NCBI GenBank assembly: GCA_017477805.1
Contig: JAFUUM010000236.1
Span: forward strand, 1 to 8,090
DNA length: 8,090 nt
Direction of reading: 5' to 3'
Source: Lachnospiraceae bacterium
GTDB taxonomy: Bacteria > Bacillota > Clostridia > Lachnospirales > Lachnospiraceae
Shown here: one piece after another, positions 6,179 to 8,090 of the stretch
Layout: every line of letters starts with the position of its first letter
How positions within the stretch are numbered: position 1 is the first letter of the stretch
Translations under genes and position numbers: made by a program
Notes under the pieces: model-generated
The model's database searches: none
Seen by the model: the letters and a program-made list of their open reading frames with translations, nothing else
Told to the model about the DNA's origin: nothing

Positions 6179-7054
6179 TTAGAAGCCCATGCCGTACAGG
6201 ATCTTCACGATTTCAGAGTCTTTGTCGAGAATGATAGTCTTGTTTCCGCCTTTTAATGAGGCTTTCAGAGCATCCAGACTTCTGATGAAGTTATAGAAAT
6301 CTGCCTTCTCCTGAGTATCATAAGCTTCCGTTAAGACTCTCATGTATTCGGACTCGCCTTCGGCTTCCAGGATGGCTGCCTGCTTCCTTGCTTCCGCTTC
6401 CATGATGGCTACGGTCTTGTCGGTCTCGTTCATGATCTTCTGAGCATCCGCTTTACCCTGTGCTTCGTAAGCGGCTGCGATGTTGTTTCTCTCGGAGATC
6501 ATACGCTCGTAAACTGCTGCCTTGTTGTCCTCGGGAAGATCCAGTGCTTTGATCTGGGTCTCCACGATGACCAGTCCGTAGGAACCGATGTCGGAGTTTG
6601 CTTCCTGGGTGATCTTTTCCGTCAGGATCTCACCTCGGGATGCAAGGACTTCTTCCTGGGTCATGGAGGAGATCACGTTCTTCGTTGCGTTATAAGCTGC
6701 AACGCTGGTACGATCCTGGGCACCGGAGATGCTGCCGTTCAGGGTCTGGACGAACTTCGTCGGATCCGTGACTCTCCAGAGAATGTAATCGTCTGCGATC
6801 ATGGACTTTTTGTCCTTGGTGATGACATCGGAACTGGGGATATCATAGATCTGTACAGACTTGGGAACGTAGGTACAGGACTGTACAAAGGGTGTTTTGA
6901 ATTTTAAACCCGCAGTGTCTTCCACGCGAATGATCTTACCGAACTGCATGACCACTGCGTACTGGTCTTCTCTTACCGTATAGAAGCATCCCATCAACAC
7001 GACCAAAGCCCCGATGGCGATGCATATGATCAATGCTTTTAAAGCTTTTTTCAT
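6179..7054 (-). CDS. hflC: FtsH protease modulator HflC (SPFH/band-7 family)
   Basis: A 291-residue membrane protein. A single N-terminal membrane anchor covers about residues 5-26. The SPFH/band-7 domain follows, with the typical opening VREDQYAVVMQFGKIIRVEDTAGLKFKTPF split over residues 27-56, and ILWRVTDPTKF at 91-101. The hallmark LPEDNKAAVYERMISERN (173-190) leads into an Ala/Glu/Gln-rich coiled coil (about 191-235). Length and organisation agree with HflC, which joins HflK in a large membrane ring that surrounds and restrains FtsH, with most of the protein outside the cytoplasmic membrane in known systems. It begins one base after the hflK stop codon (TAACATG), with GGAGAGG inside the end of hflK as ribosome binding site, so translation is coupled. 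Cys23 sits in LMGC, faintly like a lipobox, but a signal anchor is the normal state for this family. Confidence 0.93.
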   Translation of the reverse strand: MKKALKALIICIAIGALVVLMGCFYTVREDQYAVVMQFGKIIRVEDTAGLKFKTPFVQSCTYVPKSVQIYDIPSSDVITKDKKSMIADDYILWRVTDPTKFVQTLNGSISGAQDRTSVAAYNATKNVISSMTQEEVLASRGEILTEKITQEANSDIGSYGLVIVETQIKALDLPEDNKAAVYERMISERNNIAAAYEAQGKADAQKIMNETDKTVAIMEAEARKQAAILEAEGESEYMRVLTEAYDTQEKADFYNFIRSLDALKASLKGGNKTIILDKDSEIVKILYGMGF

Positions 7055-7055
7055 G

Positions 7056-8075
7056 TTAGTTTTCCTCTCCGTTTGTTGATTCCGTGCTGTCGTTTACGCT
7101 GTTGTAGATGTTGCTCATGTAGCTGTCGCTTCCACCGGTGAAATCACCTAAGGGGAGCATGGTCTGGGTTCCGCCGTCATCAATGATGAGTTTGGATGTG
7201 GGCAGTACATCTTCCAAGGCTTCGTAGAACAGTCTCTGTTTGGTGATCAGAGGGTATTTGCTGTACTCCTCAAACATCTGGTTAAAGCGCTCCACCTGAC
7301 CCTGTGCTTCAGCGATACGGGCTTCCTTGGCAGCTTCCGCTTCCTGAGTGATACCGTCGGCTTTTGCTTCTGCCTCAGGTACCTTTTCGTTCTTGTACTT
7401 GTTGGCGTTGTTCACGCTGGTGTCAGCGCCCTGTTTTGCGGTCTCAACGGCTTTGAACGCCTGCAGTACCGCACTCGTGGGAGGCTCTGCATCCTGGATG
7501 GTGATGTTCACAACAGTAAGGCCGATGTCGGTCTTCTGGAGGGACTCTACCAGTTTTTCCTTGACTTCGCTCTGAATCTGGCTCTTACCGGTGGTGATCA
7601 CGTCGTCAACCGTATAATTTGCAACGGTGGAACGGATGCAGGCATGAGCCATGTTCTTTAAAACATCTTCCGGATTGGAAGAAGCATACAGGTACTTCAC
7701 GGGATCGCTGACTCTGTATTCCAGGTAGAAGTCAACGTCCACGAAATTGAAATCCGAAGTGATCATCAGCGCTTCCGCTTCCACCACATCATAGGAGGAT
7801 GAGGTGTTCACATCCGCTGCGTTTCCGCTGTATCCGATGGGGAGACCGTGGGTCGTCGTATCCACCTTGGTCACCTGCTGCAGCAGAGGAACCTTGAAAT
7901 AAAGGCCTGCGCTCTGCACGCTGATCACCTGACCAAACATGGTGACAACGCCCTGCTCCTGCTCGGAGATGTTATAAAAGAGGCCCGATCCCAACACCAT
8001 CACGAGGATGGCGATGAGGATCACGGAGACAAGGCCTTTGACCTTCTTTAAGTCTCCGCCTCCTCTGTTTTTCAT
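7056..8075 (-). CDS. hflK: FtsH protease modulator HflK (SPFH/band-7 family)
   Basis: A 339-residue membrane protein. After a short basic, glycine-containing N-terminus (MKNRGGGDLKKVK), a membrane anchor covers about 14-34. The SPFH domain runs from SEQEQGVVTMFGQV (37-50) through DVDFYLEYRVSDPVKYLY (113-130). The HflK-specific stretch NITIQDAEPPTSAVLQAFKAV (190-210, split here by position) precedes a coiled coil with NKYKNEKVPEAEA (225-237) and RLFYEALEDVLP (281-292). The last ~30 residues are Ser/Asn/Gly-rich and probably disordered. It should pair with HflC to form the ring around FtsH. Compared with enterobacterial HflK the long Gly-rich cytoplasmic N-terminus is nearly absent. ATG 8075 is preceded by GGGTGAG at suitable spacing. 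Its promoter, if adjacent, lies outside the window; only 15 bases are visible upstream. Confidence 0.93.
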   Translation of the reverse strand: MKNRGGGDLKKVKGLVSVILIAILVMVLGSGLFYNISEQEQGVVTMFGQVISVQSAGLYFKVPLLQQVTKVDTTTHGLPIGYSGNAADVNTSSSYDVVEAEALMITSDFNFVDVDFYLEYRVSDPVKYLYASSNPEDVLKNMAHACIRSTVANYTVDDVITTGKSQIQSEVKEKLVESLQKTDIGLTVVNITIQDAEPPTSAVLQAFKAVETAKQGADTSVNNANKYKNEKVPEAEAKADGITQEAEAAKEARIAEAQGQVERFNQMFEEYSKYPLITKQRLFYEALEDVLPTSKLIIDDGGTQTMLPLGDFTGGSDSYMSNIYNSVNDSTESTNGEEN

Positions 8076-8090
8076 GTTCTCACCCAGATC

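Noticed and set aside
6985..6997. LMGC in HflC as a lipoprotein signal
   Set aside because: Met at position -2 is atypical for a lipobox, and HflC proteins retain this region as a signal anchor.
1..8090. Mobile element, prophage, defence system or CRISPR
   Set aside because: No transposase, integrase, phage structural or nuclease genes, no direct-repeat arrays and no flanking target duplications were seen; the gene content is chromosomal.

Overview
The window looks like a chromosomal segment of a Gram-positive Clostridia, most likely Lachnospiraceae-like. This rests on several things together: a VanW-domain exported protein with a short Lachnospiraceae-style N-terminal motif, a DUF6465-type small protein, a DUF6320-type zinc-ribbon membrane protein, a condensation-superfamily acyltransferase of the COG4908 kind, AGGAGG-type ribosome binding sites, and moderate GC content. 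No mobile element, RNA gene or CRISPR array was seen. All eight supported genes lie on the minus strand, so transcription runs from high to low coordinates.

Layout in the direction of transcription. (1) 8075-6179: hflK and hflC, two SPFH/band-7 membrane proteins separated by one base. (2) 6161-6092: a long inverted repeat just after hflC. Its distal arm contains the Shine-Dalgarno sequence of the next gene. (3) 6088-4133: a multi-pass membrane protein with a degenerate GGDEF domain and a complete EAL domain, predicted to be a c-di-GMP phosphodiesterase. It is followed after 2 bases by (4) 4130-3273, a secreted VanW-domain protein. (5) A 140-base gap with an extended -10 promoter leads to (6) 3132-2905, a 75-residue DUF6465-type protein. 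(7) A structured 93-base gap holds two hairpins, one of them terminator-like. (8) 2811-1492, 1514-831 and 808-1 form a tightly packed set: an acyltransferase with HxxxDG, a zinc-ribbon/six-helix membrane protein, and a pectinacetylesterase/Notum-like serine hydrolase that runs off the left edge.

How the genes may work together. HflK and HflC are expected to form a membrane complex that modulates the FtsH protease, although ftsH is not in the window. The EAL and VanW genes are spaced for translational coupling, which suggests a link between c-di-GMP turnover and an exported cell-envelope protein. The last three genes pair an acyl-transfer enzyme with an ester hydrolase and an uncharacterised membrane protein. 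They form the best candidate in the window for an undescribed functional module, perhaps one that adds and removes acyl groups on an unknown substrate.

Both larger hairpins share an architecture: a stem, a short T-rich tract, and a start codon within about 15 bases. This suggests that downstream expression at two gene junctions is limited by termination or by occlusion of the ribosome binding site. That is inference from sequence only.
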